A DNA stretch of 64,000 bases from Vibrio sp. Of7-15 (GTDB lineage Bacteria > Pseudomonadota > Gammaproteobacteria > Enterobacterales > Vibrionaceae): positions 18,495 through 82,494 of the forward strand of contig NZ_JAKRGH010000023.1 in NCBI RefSeq assembly GCF_022347565.1, written 5' to 3'. The position numbers were made by a program, and so were the translations under genes. Below, one piece after another: positions 1 through 9,586 of this stretch (position 1 is its first letter; every line of letters starts with the position of its first letter). The notes beneath the pieces are model-generated. The model ran no database searches. It was given only the letters and a program-made list of their open reading frames with translations, and was not told the origin of the DNA.

Positions 1-1461
1 TGGCTGAATGTACAGCTTGAAATGGCTCAGATTTATAATGAGCTGTGGAATCAATTTGTGGTGATTTTATTAAGTAATGGCGTTAAAACTTTTTTGATGG
101 TGTTTATTATTTTAGCCATTGTCCAGCGCCTTATTACTCGTCATCTTGCTTTACTTTCTTCTGTGACCGACAGCATTGATCTTGCTGGGCATAAAAAAAC
201 GAAAGTTCCTGAAGAGTTGATCCAACGTAAAGATGAAATTGGTCATGTGACGAGTTCTATTTGCAATTTACAGACACGAGTACGTGAAGAGTTAGTGCAG
301 CGTAAGCTTGTGGAGCGTCAGCTACGTAGCCATCAACGTCGTTTATCGGATCTAGTCGATGAACGAACAGAGGCATTGCATTGGCAGTTAAAGCTGAATC
401 AGTTACTGGCTGACATGTCCTTGAAGTTTTTAACGTACGATGAGAGTGAAGCGAAAAAAGCAGTAGAAGAAGGTTTATGTGTCTTAGGTGAGTTGCTGCA
501 AGCCGATCGAGTGAATGTGATTTTATTTGAACAAGAAACCGCGCATTATCACTACTTTTGGCAAAAGCCGAATTTAGATCCTGAGCCTGTTGCCCCCGCT
601 TCATTTAATTGGTCAGAACTGGCGCTGTTACAAGAGCGCTTATTAGTTTCTGAATCGGTGGTGTACTCCGATATTACTGATTTACTGAAAGAGCAGGGGG
701 AGTCGGAATATCAGTTTTTATCTCAGCTTGGTATTTGTTCTGTTGCTCTGTTTCCAATCAGCCACCATAGAAAGGTACAAGGCTTTGTCTCTGCTGCTAA
801 TTTTCAGGATCCACTTCAATGGAATAAGGAAAAAAGTGTGGCTTTAACGCGCTTTTCATCAGCGATCAGTGAGTTGAGGTTACGTGAGCAACATGCACTT
901 GCGGTAGAAGAGCTGCAAAGTGCGTTAATGGAAACCAATAAACGCTATCAGAAATTGGCAGAAACGGACGAGTTAACTGGGTTGATGAACCGCCGAGTTT
1001 ACCAAACAAAATTGGAGTTTGCTTTAGCAGGATCTTTACGTGGCGACAAAATGATTTCAGTCATGATGATCGATGTGGATCACTTTAAAGCTTACAACGA
1101 TATTTATGGCCATTTACAAGGGGATATTGCATTAAAACAAGTGGCTGCGGCATTAGAGGTCGCATTGCCCAATAAACATCACGTCGTAGCCCGTGTTGGC
1201 GGAGAAGAGTTTGCTGCGCTGTTGCCTGATGTGAATGAAAAAGACATGCAGCAGATCGCGAATAGCCTATGCCAGCGGGTAAGGGATTTGCGTATTGAGC
1301 ATAAAGGTAATGTGAGCCGTGGCTATTTAACGGTGAGTGTCGGGGCTGTTTTAGTGGAAGGAAAGAGCCATCTCAATCCCAATGACATTTTAGAGGTGGC
1401 GGATCAGCGCCTGTATCTAGCCAAAGACAGAGGGCGAGATCAAGCAGTGCTTGATGGGTAG
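1..1461 (+). CDS. Membrane diguanylate cyclase (GAF-GGDEF), 5' end outside the window
   Basis: The frame is open from base 1, so the gene starts upstream of the window. The internal ATG at 22 lies just before a membrane segment and is probably not the true start. Visible parts, numbered from that ATG, are one transmembrane helix (about 18-38), a linker with coiled-coil character (about 75-130), a GAF-like region (about 135-295) and a C-terminal GGDEF domain. The active-site motif GGEEF is at 393-397, so c-di-GMP synthesis from two GTP is expected. The inhibitory RxxD site normally just before it reads NKHH, so product inhibition through that site is unlikely. The missing N-terminus probably holds a periplasmic sensor. 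The gene ends 3 bases before the convergent sprT stop codon. Confidence 0.85.
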   Translation, partial: WLNVQLEMAQIYNELWNQFVVILLSNGVKTFLMVFIILAIVQRLITRHLALLSSVTDSIDLAGHKKTKVPEELIQRKDEIGHVTSSICNLQTRVREELVQRKLVERQLRSHQRRLSDLVDERTEALHWQLKLNQLLADMSLKFLTYDESEAKKAVEEGLCVLGELLQADRVNVILFEQETAHYHYFWQKPNLDPEPVAPASFNWSELALLQERLLVSESVVYSDITDLLKEQGESEYQFLSQLGICSVALFPISHHRKVQGFVSAANFQDPLQWNKEKSVALTRFSSAISELRLREQHALAVEELQSALMETNKRYQKLAETDELTGLMNRRVYQTKLEFALAGSLRGDKMISVMMIDVDHFKAYNDIYGHLQGDIALKQVAAALEVALPNKHHVVARVGGEEFAALLPDVNEKDMQQIANSLCQRVRDLRIEHKGNVSRGYLTVSVGAVLVEGKSHLNPNDILEVADQRLYLAKDRGRDQAVLDG

Positions 1462-1464
1462 GTG

Positions 1465-1959
1465 TTACGGCTCAGCAGTCGGTGAGTAGTTCAAAGGTTG
1501 GCGGCATTGCTTGCACTGATAGGTCGCTTGCTGGCGTTGGATTTTATTGTGGCGACGAATAGTGAGATCATAGCTGTTGCATTGGCAATGATAACGAAAG
1601 GTTTTACCCGCAACGGAGCTAACATCAAACTGATGGGTAGTATTGGCGGGTAGTTGAAATACTGAGTTCATGATGCCTTGCCATTCTTTTCCATGTGGCT
1701 TAACACGTCCATAAAGCTTGAAAGTAATGAGGTGAGCGATTTCATGGGGCACCACTTCATCAATAAAAGCCTGTTGATTCTCTTCCAGCAAAGTGGGGTT
1801 TAAGCGGATTTCCCATGTCTGTAGCCTGGCTGTCCCAGCACTTTTTCCTCGCTGGTTAAAATGAATTTCAGGGTTTTCAAAAGAGCGGTTGAAAAATTGA
1901 GATGCAATTTCAATACATTGTGTTGCTTTATCAATGGCTTGGCGCTGCAAAGGGGTCAT
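1465..1959 (-). CDS. sprT: SprT family zinc metalloprotease-like protein
   Basis: The 164-residue protein has the SprT domain layout: an N-terminal helical part, the zinc motif HEIAH at 72-76 with a further histidine in HGKEW (about 89), and a C-terminal zinc-ribbon with cysteines in CQC (125, 127) and CKQC (149, 152). The family is related to the eukaryotic DNA-protein crosslink protease Spartan, but the bacterial substrate is poorly defined. It lies downstream of metK on the same strand and is separated from it by a terminator, so it probably has its own promoter in the roughly 100-base gap. The ribosome binding site is weak. Confidence 0.88.
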   Translation of the reverse strand: MTPLQRQAIDKATQCIEIASQFFNRSFENPEIHFNQRGKSAGTARLQTWEIRLNPTLLEENQQAFIDEVVPHEIAHLITFKLYGRVKPHGKEWQGIMNSVFQLPANTTHQFDVSSVAGKTFRYHCQCNSYDLTIRRHNKIQRQQATYQCKQCRQPLNYSPTAEP

Positions 1960-2016
1960 GATAAGGAGTTCTTGGCTTCAGAAGGGGTTATCTTATGTTC
2001 CTTGAAACGTAAAAGC

Positions 2017-2043
2017 AAAAAAGGAAGCCGAAGCCTCCTTTTT
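2017..2043 (-). terminator. Rho-independent terminator of metK
   Basis: Read on the minus strand, an 8-bp stem (2033-2040 with 2021-2028) closed by a TTCG tetraloop is followed by a run of six T. It lies about 25 bases after the metK stop codon. Confidence 0.9.
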
Positions 2044-2064
2044 AAATTCAGTTCAAGCAATAGT

Positions 2065-3219
2065 TTACTTAAGGCCAGCGAAATCAGCCAAGATAACCGC
2101 TTTATCCGTTGCTTCCCAAGGGAACTCTTCACGACCGAAGTGGCCGTATGCAGCCGTCTTCTTGTAGATAGGCTGAAGTAGGTTCAGCATTTCTTGTAGG
2201 CCATATGGGCGTAAATCGAAGTTTTGACGAACGGCTTCAATGATGATGTCGTGAGATACTTTTTCAGTACCAAACGTTTCCACCATGATAGACGTTGGAT
2301 CCGCAACACCGATAGCGTAAGAAAGTTGGATTTCACAACGATCAGCCATACCAGCGGCAACGATGTTTTTCGCTACGTAACGTGCTGCGTAGGCTGCAGA
2401 GCGGTCTACTTTTGATGGATCTTTGCCAGAGAAAGCACCACCACCGTGACGAGCTGCACCGCCGTAAGTATCTACGATGATCTTACGACCTGTTAGACCA
2501 CAGTCACCCATTGGGCCACCAATTACGAAACGGCCAGTTGGATTGATGAAGAAGTTAGTGTCTTGGTTGATCCACTCAGAAGGAAGTACTGGCTTGATGA
2601 TCTCCTCCATGACCGCTTCACGTAGGTCAGGAGTACTTACTGAATCACAGTGCTGGGTAGAAAGCACCACTGCATCGATACCAACAATTTTTCCTTGGTC
2701 GTATTGGAACGTTACCTGAGATTTTGCGTCAGGGCGTAACCAAGGAAGTGTACCGTTTTTACGTACTTCAGCTTGCTTTTCAACAAGACGGTGAGAGTAA
2801 GTAATTGGAGCTGGCATTAGAATTTCAGTTTCGTTTGTTGCGTAACCGAACATGATGCCTTGGTCGCCCGCGCCTTGCTCTTTCGGGTCGGCTTTATCAA
2901 CGCCTTGGTTGATGTCTGGAGATTGCTTGCCGATTGTGTTTAGTACCGCACAAGAGTCAGCATCAAAGCCCATGTCTGAGTGTACGTAACCAATTTCGCG
3001 AACGGTTTCACGAGTCAGTTCTTCAATATCAACCCATGCAGAAGTGGTAACTTCACCACCAACCATTACCATGCCGGTTTTTACGTAAGTCTCACAAGCA
3101 ACACGTGCTTTAGGATCTTGCGCAATGATTGCATCAAGAACTGCATCCGAGATTTGGTCTGCGATTTTGTCTGGATGACCTTCTGATACAGACTCAGAAG
3201 TAAACAGGTGTTTTGCCAT
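2065..3219 (-). CDS. metK: S-adenosylmethionine synthetase
   Basis: MetK makes S-adenosylmethionine from methionine and ATP, with release of phosphate and diphosphate, in the cytoplasm. The 384-residue product matches the E. coli length. It carries the N-terminal GHPDKIADQ motif, the ATP-binding [15 protein letters not shown] hexamotif region and the glycine-rich [16 protein letters not shown] loop. I chose the start giving [11 protein letters not shown], which follows a GTGGAAA ribosome binding site. A longer in-frame start at 3240 would add seven non-conserved residues. The gene is divergent from tkt, and met-box-like sequences lie about 90-110 bases upstream, consistent with MetJ repression. 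Confidence 0.98.
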   Translation of the reverse strand: MAKHLFTSESVSEGHPDKIADQISDAVLDAIIAQDPKARVACETYVKTGMVMVGGEVTTSAWVDIEELTRETVREIGYVHSDMGFDADSCAVLNTIGKQSPDINQGVDKADPKEQGAGDQGIMFGYATNETEILMPAPITYSHRLVEKQAEVRKNGTLPWLRPDAKSQVTFQYDQGKIVGIDAVVLSTQHCDSVSTPDLREAVMEEIIKPVLPSEWINQDTNFFINPTGRFVIGGPMGDCGLTGRKIIVDTYGGAARHGGGAFSGKDPSKVDRSAAYAARYVAKNIVAAGMADRCEIQLSYAIGVADPTSIMVETFGTEKVSHDIIIEAVRQNFDLRPYGLQEMLNLLQPIYKKTAAYGHFGREEFPWEATDKAVILADFAGLK

Positions 3220-3306
3220 GAGAGTTTCCACTTCTATCAAGGTTAATGATACAAACCGTTCTTAATCATAGAGCAGAACGATGTGCGTATATACGTTTAT
3301 CTATGT

Positions 3307-3330
3307 AGGTGTTTCTACATCTAGACGTCT
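3307..3330 (-). promoter_or_regulatory. MetJ-type operator (tandem met boxes) upstream of metK
   Basis: Bases 3323-3330 are a perfect met box (AGACGTCT). The two adjoining 8-mers, 3315-3322 and 3307-3314, each match at 5 of 8 positions. MetJ binds tandem 8-bp boxes cooperatively, and metK is a standard MetJ target. The operator is seen in the sequence; repression is inferred. Confidence 0.75.
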
Positions 3331-3390
3331 ATTTTAGGTAAATATGAATGAATTACAATTTATTTTTTTTATTACTCATCTATTAGCTAT

Positions 3391-3406
3391 AACCAAACGT
3401 TTGCGT
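3391..3406. promoter_or_regulatory. PurR-like LacI-family operator upstream of tkt, distal site
   Basis: The 16-mer AACCAAACGTTTGCGT has a palindromic CAAACGTTTG core and matches the PurR consensus ACGCAAACGTTTTCGT at 13 positions. It lies about 200 bases before the tkt start. A second similar site is centred 87 bases downstream. Confidence 0.6.
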
Positions 3407-3477
3407 TTATGTGTTGTGTTTTTTCATTATTTATGGATGTTATGAGAAATTAGTGACAAAAAGCACCTAATTTCTAC

Positions 3478-3493
3478 AGGAAAACGTTTGCAG
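3478..3493. promoter_or_regulatory. PurR-like LacI-family operator upstream of tkt, proximal site
   Basis: The 16-mer AGGAAAACGTTTGCAG matches the reverse complement of the PurR consensus (ACGAAAACGTTTGCGT) over its central twelve bases. It lies about 105 bases before the tkt start codon. PurR, CytR and RbsR have related operators, so the regulator is inferred. Confidence 0.6.
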
Positions 3494-3597
3494 AGGCGGT
3501 GGTGCTTTGCGACAATGCGCCCGCCAATAAAGGTTGCCCTGAATAGTCAGTGGCTAACTGCTCAACACAAACAAGTCTTTCGCACTCAGGAGTAGAC

Positions 3598-5595
3598 ATG
3601 TCTTCCCGTAAAGAATTAGCAAATGCGATCCGTGCACTAAGCATGGACGGTGTTCAACAAGCAAACTCTGGTCACCCAGGTGCACCTATGGGTATGGCGG
3701 ATATCGCTGAAGTATTATGGCGTAGTCATTTAAACCATAACCCACAAAACCCAGAGTGGGCAGATCGCGACCGTTTTATTCTGTCTAACGGCCACGGTTC
3801 CATGCTGATTTACTCTTTACTTCACCTTTCAGGTTACGACCTATCTATTGAAGACTTAAAAAACTTCCGTCAACTGCATTCTAAAACACCAGGCCACCCA
3901 GAATATGGTTATGCGCCAGGTGTTGAGACAACAACCGGTCCACTAGGGCAAGGCATCACAAATGGTGTTGGTATGGCGATGGCAGAAAAGGCCCTTGCTG
4001 CACAGTTCAACCGTGAAGGTCACGAGATTGTTGACCACAACACCTATGTATTTATGGGTGACGGTTGTTTGATGGAAGGTATTTCTCACGAAGCGTGTTC
4101 GCTTGCGGGCACATTAGGCCTAGGCAAGCTGATCGCATTCTGGGATGACAACGGTATCTCTATCGACGGTGAAGTTGAAGGTTGGTTCTCAGACGACACA
4201 CCAAAACGTTTCGAGTCTTATGGCTGGCACGTGATCCCGGCTGTTGATGGCCACGATCCTGAAGCGATTAACGCAGCGATTGAAGCAGCAAAAGCAGAAA
4301 CAGGCAAGCCAACCCTGATTTGTACGAAAACTATTATCGGTTTTGGTTCTCCAAACAAGGCTGGCTCTCACGATTGCCACGGCGCGCCACTAGGTGCTGA
4401 AGAAATTAAAGCGGCTCGTGAATTCCTTGGTTGGAACCACGGCCCATTTGAAATCCCTTCTGAAATCGCAGCGGAGTGGGACGCAAAAGAAGCAGGCGCA
4501 GCCAAAGAATCCGCATGGGATGAGAAATTTGCAGCCTACGCGGCAGCACACCCAGAACTAGCGGCTGAGTTCAAACGTCGTGTAAACGGTGATCTACCTG
4601 CGGAATGGGAAGAAAAAGCAAACGCAATCATTGCTGATCTTCAAGCTAACCCTGCGAACATTGCATCACGTAAGGCATCTCAAAATGCATTAGAAGCGTT
4701 TGGTCAAATGTTGCCTGAATTCATGGGTGGGTCGGCTGACTTAGCTCCTTCTAACCTGACTATGTGGTCTGGCTCTAAGTCGTTAACGGCGGATGATGCT
4801 TCAGGTAACTACATCCACTACGGTGTTCGTGAGTTCGGTATGACGGCTATCATGAACGGTATTGCTTTGCACGGTGGTTTTGTACCATACGGTGCAACAT
4901 TCCTAATGTTCATGGAATACGCGCGTAACGCAATGCGCATGGCTGCTCTGATGAAAGTGCAAAACATTCAGGTGTACACACACGATTCAATTGGCTTAGG
5001 TGAAGATGGCCCGACTCACCAACCTGTTGAGCAAATTGCTTCTCTACGTCTAACGCCAAACATGAGTACATGGCGTCCGTGTGATCAGGTTGAATCGGCA
5101 GTGGCTTGGAAGCTAGCTATCGAGCGTAAAGATGGCCCTACTTCACTGATTTTCTCTCGTCAGAACCTTGCACAGCAAGACCGTAACGCAGAGCAAGTAG
5201 CGAACATCGCGAAAGGTGGTTACATCTTAAAAGACAGCGATGGCAAACCAGAGCTTATTCTTATTGCGACAGGTTCTGAAGTTGAGTTAGCGGTTAACGC
5301 TGCAGCTGAGCTAACAGCAGAAGGCAAGAAAATACGCGTAGTATCTATGCCTGCAACTGACGCATTCGACAAGCAAGATGTTGAGTACCGTGAATCTGTA
5401 CTTCCATCTGATGTTACTGCACGTATCGCTGTAGAAGCGGGTATTGCTGACTACTGGTACAAGTACGTTGGTTTTGGCGGCAAGATCATCGGTATGACAA
5501 CGTTTGGTGAATCTGCTCCAGCGGGCGAATTGTTTAAGATGTTTGGTTTCACCACTGAAAACGTAGTCAATACTGCAAAAGAACTTCTCGCTTAA
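3598..5595 (+). CDS. tkt: Transketolase
   Basis: This thiamine-diphosphate enzyme moves two-carbon units between sugar phosphates in the non-oxidative pentose phosphate pathway. The 665-residue length fits the family. The start [18 protein letters not shown] follows an AGGAG ribosome binding site; a longer reading frame from 3550 is not conserved. The N-terminal part has the [10 protein letters not shown] and GDGCLMEG (cofactor and metal binding) segments. The middle pyrimidine domain has [19 protein letters not shown], and the C-terminal domain follows. It is transcribed alone, ends in a strong terminator, and precedes epd. Two PurR-like operators lie upstream. A single copy is seen here; other paralogues may exist elsewhere. 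Confidence 0.97.
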   Translation: MSSRKELANAIRALSMDGVQQANSGHPGAPMGMADIAEVLWRSHLNHNPQNPEWADRDRFILSNGHGSMLIYSLLHLSGYDLSIEDLKNFRQLHSKTPGHPEYGYAPGVETTTGPLGQGITNGVGMAMAEKALAAQFNREGHEIVDHNTYVFMGDGCLMEGISHEACSLAGTLGLGKLIAFWDDNGISIDGEVEGWFSDDTPKRFESYGWHVIPAVDGHDPEAINAAIEAAKAETGKPTLICTKTIIGFGSPNKAGSHDCHGAPLGAEEIKAAREFLGWNHGPFEIPSEIAAEWDAKEAGAAKESAWDEKFAAYAAAHPELAAEFKRRVNGDLPAEWEEKANAIIADLQANPANIASRKASQNALEAFGQMLPEFMGGSADLAPSNLTMWSGSKSLTADDASGNYIHYGVREFGMTAIMNGIALHGGFVPYGATFLMFMEYARNAMRMAALMKVQNIQVYTHDSIGLGEDGPTHQPVEQIASLRLTPNMSTWRPCDQVESAVAWKLAIERKDGPTSLIFSRQNLAQQDRNAEQVANIAKGGYILKDSDGKPELILIATGSEVELAVNAAAELTAEGKKIRVVSMPATDAFDKQDVEYRESVLPSDVTARIAVEAGIADYWYKYVGFGGKIIGMTTFGESAPAGELFKMFGFTTENVVNTAKELLA

Positions 5596-5642
5596 TATTT
5601 TCGTACGCTTTGAAAGCGTAACGTGAGTTTTAAGTAATGTTT

Positions 5643-5670
5643 AAGGCTTCCTATAGTGGAGGCCTTTTTT
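5643..5670 (+). terminator. Terminator of tkt
   Basis: A 9-bp stem (5643-5651 with 5658-5666, one G-T pair) with a 6-base loop is followed by six T. It lies 48 bases after the tkt stop codon. Confidence 0.9.
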
Positions 5671-5769
5671 ATGCTTGTGGTCTGGTGGTAAAGAAATGTT
5701 ATACAGAGTGATGATTCTTATAATAGCTTGGTATACACTGAGGCCGCTTTTCCCTTTTGTAGCACGGAT

Positions 5770-6804
5770 ATGACACTAAAAGTAGCCATCAATGGATTTG
5801 GCCGGATCGGTAGGAGTGTATTACGCGCCCTATACGAAAGCGGCAAACATCAAGACATCACAGTTGTTGCGGTTAACGAGCTTGCTGAGCCCGAGGCAAT
5901 GACGCACCTTTTGCAGTTTGATTCTAGCCATGGTCGCTTTTTCAAATCTGTTTCCCATGATCAAGAACACTTATTTATTCAGCACCAGAACGACCAAGCC
6001 GATGCAATTCGTATTCTGCATCAGCCCGATATTAAATTGTTGCCGTGGCATGATTTAGAAGTCGATATCGTTTTAGATTGCACTGGTGTTTATGGCGATC
6101 GTAAAGATGGTGAGGCCCATTTAGAAGCAGGGGCAAAACAGGTTCTCTTTTCACACCCTGGCGGTAATGATCTTGATAATACGATTATTTTTGGGGTTAA
6201 CGAAAACACCTTAAAAGCCAGTGATCGTTTAGTGTCTAATGGGTCGTGTACAACGAACTGCATTATACCTATCATCAAAGTCTTAGACGAAGAGTTTGGC
6301 ATTGAATCTGGCACTATCACGACCATCCACTCTGCGATGAATGACCAACAGGTTATTGATGCATACCACTCAGATCTAAGACGAACCCGAGCGGCGAGCC
6401 AGTCTATCATTCCCGTTGATACTAAATTGCATTTAGGTATTGAAAGAATATTTCCGAAATTTTCTAACAAATTTGAAGCGATTTCGGTTAGAGTTCCTAC
6501 AATAAATGTCACTGCGATGGATTTAAGTGTTACAGTAAACACAAATGTGAAAGTTAATGACGTAAATCAATCTATTGTTAATGCATCTCAGGGTACATTA
6601 CGTCATATAGTGGATTATACCGAGGCACCACTGGTTTCTATCGACTTTAATCACGACCCCCATAGCGCGATAGTCGACGGCACGCAAACTCGTGTCAGTA
6701 ACCACCATCTCATTAAGATGCTCGTATGGTGTGACAATGAATGGGGATTTGCCAACCGGATGTTAGATACTGCGTTGGCCATGCACAAGTTACAAGAGAA
6801 GTAG
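5770..6804 (+). CDS. epd: D-erythrose-4-phosphate dehydrogenase
   Basis: Epd oxidises erythrose 4-phosphate to 4-phosphoerythronate with NAD, the first step of the route to pyridoxal phosphate; pdxJ of the same pathway lies at 36.7 kb. The 344-residue protein belongs to the glyceraldehyde-3-phosphate dehydrogenase fold. It has the N-terminal NAD-binding INGFGRIGR motif and the catalytic cysteine in SNGSCTTNC at about residue 160. Its position just before pgk and fba is typical of Epd rather than GapA. The start was chosen at [11 protein letters not shown]; the ribosome binding site is poor. A good -10 hexamer TATAAT is at 5719-5724 but no clear -35 is visible. Confidence 0.93.
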   Translation: MTLKVAINGFGRIGRSVLRALYESGKHQDITVVAVNELAEPEAMTHLLQFDSSHGRFFKSVSHDQEHLFIQHQNDQADAIRILHQPDIKLLPWHDLEVDIVLDCTGVYGDRKDGEAHLEAGAKQVLFSHPGGNDLDNTIIFGVNENTLKASDRLVSNGSCTTNCIIPIIKVLDEEFGIESGTITTIHSAMNDQQVIDAYHSDLRRTRAASQSIIPVDTKLHLGIERIFPKFSNKFEAISVRVPTINVTAMDLSVTVNTNVKVNDVNQSIVNASQGTLRHIVDYTEAPLVSIDFNHDPHSAIVDGTQTRVSNHHLIKMLVWCDNEWGFANRMLDTALAMHKLQEK

Positions 6805-6899
6805 CGTTAGAGTGTAATAAGATTTAATTAGTTGGGCCGTAAGCTGAGCTAATAATGGATATTTAATCTTTTTGTTTTTAATAATTGAGAGGACAAATC

Positions 6900-8063
6900 A
6901 TGTCTGTAATCAAGATGACTGACCTGGAACTAGCAGGTAAACGCGTATTTATCCGTGCTGACCTAAACGTGCCAGTAAAAGATGGTAAAGTAACTTCAGA
7001 TGCACGTATTCTTGCATCTCTACCGACGATTAAGCGTTGCCTAGAAGCTGGCGCGAAAGTAATGGTTACTTCTCACCTAGGTCGTCCGACTGAAGGCGAA
7101 TACAACGAAGAGTTCTCTCTAGCCCCTGTAGTTAACTACCTAAACGACGCACTAGACTACGACGTTAAACTAGCCAAAGATTACCTAGATGGCCTAGAGC
7201 TAAACGCTGGTGAGCTGGTTGTTCTTGAAAACGTTCGCTTTAACAAAGGCGAGAAGAAGAACGAAGAAGCGCTTTCTAAGCAATACGCTGCACTATGTGA
7301 CATCTTTGTAATGGACGCATTCGGTACCGCTCACCGTGCACAAGCATCTACTCACGGTGTTGGTACTCATGCTCCTGTAGCATGTGCAGGCCCTCTTCTT
7401 GCTGCTGAGCTAGAAGCACTAGGTAAAGCAATGGACAACCCAGAGCGTCCGCTAGTGGCTATCGTTGGTGGTTCTAAAGTTTCTACTAAGCTGACTGTTC
7501 TTGAGTCTCTATCTAAAGTGGCTGACCAACTGGTTGTTGGTGGTGGTATCGCGAATACATTCATCGCTGCTGAAGGTCACAACGTAGGTAAGTCTCTGTA
7601 CGAAGCAGACCTAGTTGAAACAGCGCAAAAGCTAATGAAAGAGTGTGCTATCCCAGTTGCAACTGATGTAGCATGTGCAAAAGCATTCGACGAGAACGCA
7701 GAAGCTGAAATCAAGCACGTTTCTGAAGTAGCAGACGACGACATGATTTTCGACCTAGGTCCAGAATCTACAGCGGCACTTGCTGAAATTATTGGCAACG
7801 CAAAAACTATCCTTTGGAACGGCCCTGTAGGCGTATTCGAATTCAAGAACTTCGAAGCGGGTACTGCGGGTATCTCTAAAGCAATCGCTGAATCTGCAGG
7901 TTTCTCTGTAGCAGGTGGTGGTGACACGCTAGCAGCTATCGACAAGTTCGGTATTAAAGCTGACGTATCTTACATCTCTACAGGTGGCGGTGCTTTCCTT
8001 GAGTTTGTTGAAGGTAAAGTACTTCCAGCCGTTGCTATGCTTGAAGAGCGTGCTAAAGCATAA
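6900..8063 (+). CDS. pgk: Phosphoglycerate kinase
   Basis: Pgk transfers the acyl phosphate of 1,3-bisphosphoglycerate to ADP in glycolysis. The 387 residues equal the E. coli length. The substrate motif [11 protein letters not shown] lies near residue 20 and the C-terminal [13 protein letters not shown] nucleotide loop is present. The start follows a GAGAGGAC ribosome binding site. Codon choice is strongly biased (CTA, GGT, TCT, GCT), as expected for a very highly expressed gene, and differs visibly from epd just upstream. A terminator directly follows, so much transcription probably ends before fba. Confidence 0.98.
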   Translation: MSVIKMTDLELAGKRVFIRADLNVPVKDGKVTSDARILASLPTIKRCLEAGAKVMVTSHLGRPTEGEYNEEFSLAPVVNYLNDALDYDVKLAKDYLDGLELNAGELVVLENVRFNKGEKKNEEALSKQYAALCDIFVMDAFGTAHRAQASTHGVGTHAPVACAGPLLAAELEALGKAMDNPERPLVAIVGGSKVSTKLTVLESLSKVADQLVVGGGIANTFIAAEGHNVGKSLYEADLVETAQKLMKECAIPVATDVACAKAFDENAEAEIKHVSEVADDDMIFDLGPESTAALAEIIGNAKTILWNGPVGVFEFKNFEAGTAGISKAIAESAGFSVAGGGDTLAAIDKFGIKADVSYISTGGGAFLEFVEGKVLPAVAMLEERAKA

Positions 8064-8074
8064 TTAATTTTGAG

Positions 8075-8101
8075 GCGGGAATAAAATAGATTCCCGCTTT
8101 A
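8075..8101 (+). terminator. Terminator between pgk and fba
   Basis: An 8-bp perfect stem (8075-8082 with 8090-8097) with a 7-base loop is followed by TTTATT. It sits 11 bases after the pgk stop codon. The T-run is short, so it may be partial. Confidence 0.75.
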
Positions 8102-8132
8102 TTGCGTTTGTTGATACAATAGTGATTGTTGT

Positions 8133-8148
8133 AAGCAAACGTTTGCAG
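8133..8148. promoter_or_regulatory. PurR-like LacI-family operator upstream of fba
   Basis: The 12-bp core GCAAACGTTTGC at 8135-8146 is a perfect palindrome. It is located 47 bases before the fba start codon and is the same type as the two sites upstream of tkt. It lies after the pgk terminator, which suggests a regulated promoter for fba alone. Confidence 0.65.
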
Positions 8149-8192
8149 AATTCTTTTTTATTTAAGACGACAGAGTAAATAGGACTATTGTT

Positions 8193-9269
8193 ATGTCTAA
8201 GATCTTCGATTTTGTTAAACCTGGTGTGATTTCTGGCGATGACGTTCAGAAAGTATTTGAAGTAGCTAAAGAAAACAACTTTGCACTTCCAGCGGTAAAC
8301 GTTGTAGGTACTGATTCTGTTAACGCAGTACTAGAAGCGGCAGCAAAAGTTAAAGCTCCAGTTGTTGTTCAGTTCTCAAACGGCGGTGCTGCTTTCTTCG
8401 CTGGTAAAGGTGTTAAGCTAGAAGGTCAAGGTGCACAAATCCTTGGTGCTGTAGCTGGTGCTAAATACGTACACGCTGTAGCTGAAGCTTACGGTGTACC
8501 AGTAATCCTACACACTGACCACGCGGCTAAGAAACTTCTTCCATGGATCGACGGTCTACTAGACGCTGGTGAAGAGTTCTTCGCTCAAACTGGTAAGCCT
8601 CTATTCTCTTCTCACATGCTAGACCTTTCTGAAGAGTCTCTAGAAGAGAACATCGAAACATGTGCTAAGTACCTAGAGCGCATGGCTAAAATGAACATGA
8701 CAATCGAGATCGAACTTGGTTGTACTGGTGGTGAAGAAGACGGTGTTGATAACTCTCACATGGACGCTTCTGAGCTATATACTTCTCCAGAAGACGTTGC
8801 TTACGCATACGAGAAACTAAACGCTGTTTCACACCGTTTCACTATCGCAGCATCTTTCGGTAACGTACACGGTGTTTACAAGCCAGGTAACGTTGTACTA
8901 ACTCCAACTATCCTACGTGACTCTCAAGCATACTGTGCAGAGAAGTTCGGTATTGCACCTAACGCTCTAAACTTCGTATTCCACGGTGGTTCTGGTTCTA
9001 CTGAAGCAGAAATCCAAGAGTCTATCGGCTACGGTGTTATCAAAATGAACATCGATACTGATACTCAGTGGGCTACATGGGATGGTATCCGTGCATACGA
9101 AGCGGAAAACCGTGACTACCTACAAGGTCAAATCGGTAACCCAACTGGCGAAGACGCGCCAAACAAGAAGTACTACGATCCACGCGTATGGCTACGTGCT
9201 GGTCAGTCTTCTATGGTTACTCGTCTTGAGAAAGCATTTGCTGACCTTAACGCAGTAGACGTACTATAA
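8193..9269 (+). CDS. fbaA: Class II fructose-bisphosphate aldolase
   Basis: This zinc aldolase splits fructose 1,6-bisphosphate into dihydroxyacetone phosphate and glyceraldehyde 3-phosphate. The 358 residues match the class IIA family. The zinc ligand region HTDHAAKKLL (about 108-117), the NVHGVYKPGNV segment and the FHGGSGST loop are all present. Codon use is extremely biased, as in pgk and eno. It follows epd-pgk in the classical gene order but is separated from pgk by a terminator and carries its own PurR-like site, so it probably has an independent promoter. A strong terminator follows. Confidence 0.98.
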   Translation: MSKIFDFVKPGVISGDDVQKVFEVAKENNFALPAVNVVGTDSVNAVLEAAAKVKAPVVVQFSNGGAAFFAGKGVKLEGQGAQILGAVAGAKYVHAVAEAYGVPVILHTDHAAKKLLPWIDGLLDAGEEFFAQTGKPLFSSHMLDLSEESLEENIETCAKYLERMAKMNMTIEIELGCTGGEEDGVDNSHMDASELYTSPEDVAYAYEKLNAVSHRFTIAASFGNVHGVYKPGNVVLTPTILRDSQAYCAEKFGIAPNALNFVFHGGSGSTEAEIQESIGYGVIKMNIDTDTQWATWDGIRAYEAENRDYLQGQIGNPTGEDAPNKKYYDPRVWLRAGQSSMVTRLEKAFADLNAVDVL

Positions 9270-9316
9270 TTTAGGCTTTTGCTCTAAATTACATACACGT
9301 TAAGCGTATTTTTATA

Positions 9317-9348
9317 AAGCCCCTGCTCTTTGGAGTAGGGGCTTTTTC
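9317..9348 (+). terminator. Terminator of fba
   Basis: A 12-bp stem (9317-9328 with 9333-9344, one mismatch) with a 4-base loop is followed by five T in total. It lies about 50 bases after the fba stop codon. Confidence 0.92.
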
Positions 9349-9586
9349 TATGGGACGTTTTTCGTTATCCATTTGGTATTCATTGCGTCAATCAAATGTG
9401 GTCAATTGTTTATTGTGGGGAAGGAAGTCGTTATATTGGTGGTGTTATTTTGCCGTGATGACTTTCCGATTACTTAGGATAACTTCGATGGTTTGTTTGC
9501 TGTTGATGTGGCAGGGATTGCAGTTTGATATGGCGTATAGCCCATTATATTTTTGGTTTTAACTTTATAGGTTTGGAGAGTGAATT
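9349..9586. other. Intergenic stretch between fba terminator and mscS
   Basis: No convincing gene. A 70-codon open frame at 9350-9562 starts inside the terminator T-run, has no ribosome binding site and gives a tryptophan-rich sequence with no family likeness. The stretch presumably holds the mscS promoter, but I cannot point to clear hexamers. Confidence 0.5.

Noticed and set aside
9350..9562. 70-codon open frame after fba
   Set aside because: It starts in the terminator T-run, has no ribosome binding site and has odd, tryptophan-rich composition without family resemblance.
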